A DNA stretch of 64,000 bases. It comes from Bacteroidetes bacterium GWA2_40_15 (GTDB taxonomy: Bacteria > Bacteroidota > Bacteroidia > Bacteroidales > VadinHA17). Position 1 is the stretch's first letter, and each line of letters starts with the position of its first letter. The translations under genes and the position numbers were made by a program. The notes below the pieces were generated by a model that worked only from the letters and a program-made list of their open reading frames with translations, was not told where the DNA came from and did not search any database. Below are positions 63,969 to 64,000 of the stretch, one piece after another. Location: contig MENI01000030.1 in the NCBI GenBank assembly GCA_001768195.1, positions 1 to 64,000 of the forward strand. Reading direction: 5' to 3'.

Positions 63969-64000
63969 ATGGATTTATTCAAAAATACCAGACTTAAAAT
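63969..64000 (+). CDS. partial CDS at the window edge
   Basis: An ATG at 63969 opens a frame reading MDLFKNTRLK to the end of the window, 47 bp after the ligA stop. Only ten codons are visible, so neither the start nor the product can be judged. Confidence 0.35.
   Translation, partial: MDLFKNTRLK

Overview
The window looks like a piece of a Bacteroidota chromosome, most probably from the order Bacteroidales. The reasons are an 11-gene complex I operon without nuoEFG, an ExbB-ExbD-ExbD-TonB cluster with a TPR protein, a PyrK/PyrD1B pair, a Lys-tRNA gene without encoded CCA, repeated promoter matches to the Bacteroidota -7 box TAnnTTTG, and few clear Shine-Dalgarno sequences. The DNA is AT-rich, and spacers between operons are very AT-rich except where G-rich repeats sit. 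Nothing looks like a phage, an insertion sequence, a CRISPR array or a defence island.

Layout. 1-1832: tRNA-Lys, its terminator and a small gene graveyard (remnants of an amidohydrolase, a GntP-type permease and an ABC-type substrate-binding protein). 1841-9608: Lrp/AsnC regulator, pyrK-pyrD, an XRE regulator with an array of palindromic operators, a dicarboxylate/amino-acid symporter, SlyD-type PPIase, a secreted barrel-like protein, proC and a short-chain dehydrogenase. 9647-15896 (minus): a fermentation operon pta-hbd-ackA-ptb-ptb-buk. 16091-26398: a large FAD/Fe-S oxidoreductase, a nitrilase-family amidase, an unknown membrane-anchored protein, rarA, kdsA, a secreted LolA-like protein, RNase P RNA (minus strand), queA and a small membrane protein. 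26553-32934: PstS-like lipoprotein, TPR protein, exbB-exbD-exbD-tonB. 33068-38187: threonine aldolase-like enzyme, Tat-exported sugar isomerase-like protein, small membrane protein, sodium:solute symporter, truA. 38307-48493: nuoABCDHIJKLMN. 48635-57516: an unknown 117-aa protein, aroE, a ComA-like protein, two TPR/PD40 proteins, folD, ffh, argS. 57747-63922: a SiaC-type protein, an AmmeMemoRadiSam locus of which only the Memo-AMMECR1 fusion is intact, and ligA.

How it works together. The acyl-phosphate operon can conserve energy as ATP from acetyl-CoA and butyryl-CoA. The FAD/Fe-S dehydrogenase and the 11-subunit complex I feed electrons to the membrane. ExbB/D/TonB use the proton gradient for outer-membrane uptake.

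The most unusual signals are: (1) a family of 7-bp tandem repeat arrays at six intergenic loci, the largest lying in the nuo operon exactly between nuoD and nuoH; (2) five copies of the palindrome TTACANATGTAA around an XRE regulator, one of them containing the regulator's predicted -7 box; (3) decay of two of three genes of an AmmeMemoRadiSam locus; (4) hairpins of one dispersed repeat family built into RNase P RNA; (5) an orphan terminator in a divergent promoter region suggesting a small RNA; (6) an undescribed dispersed repeat of about 90 bp. I did not find a convincing wholly new multi-gene system.
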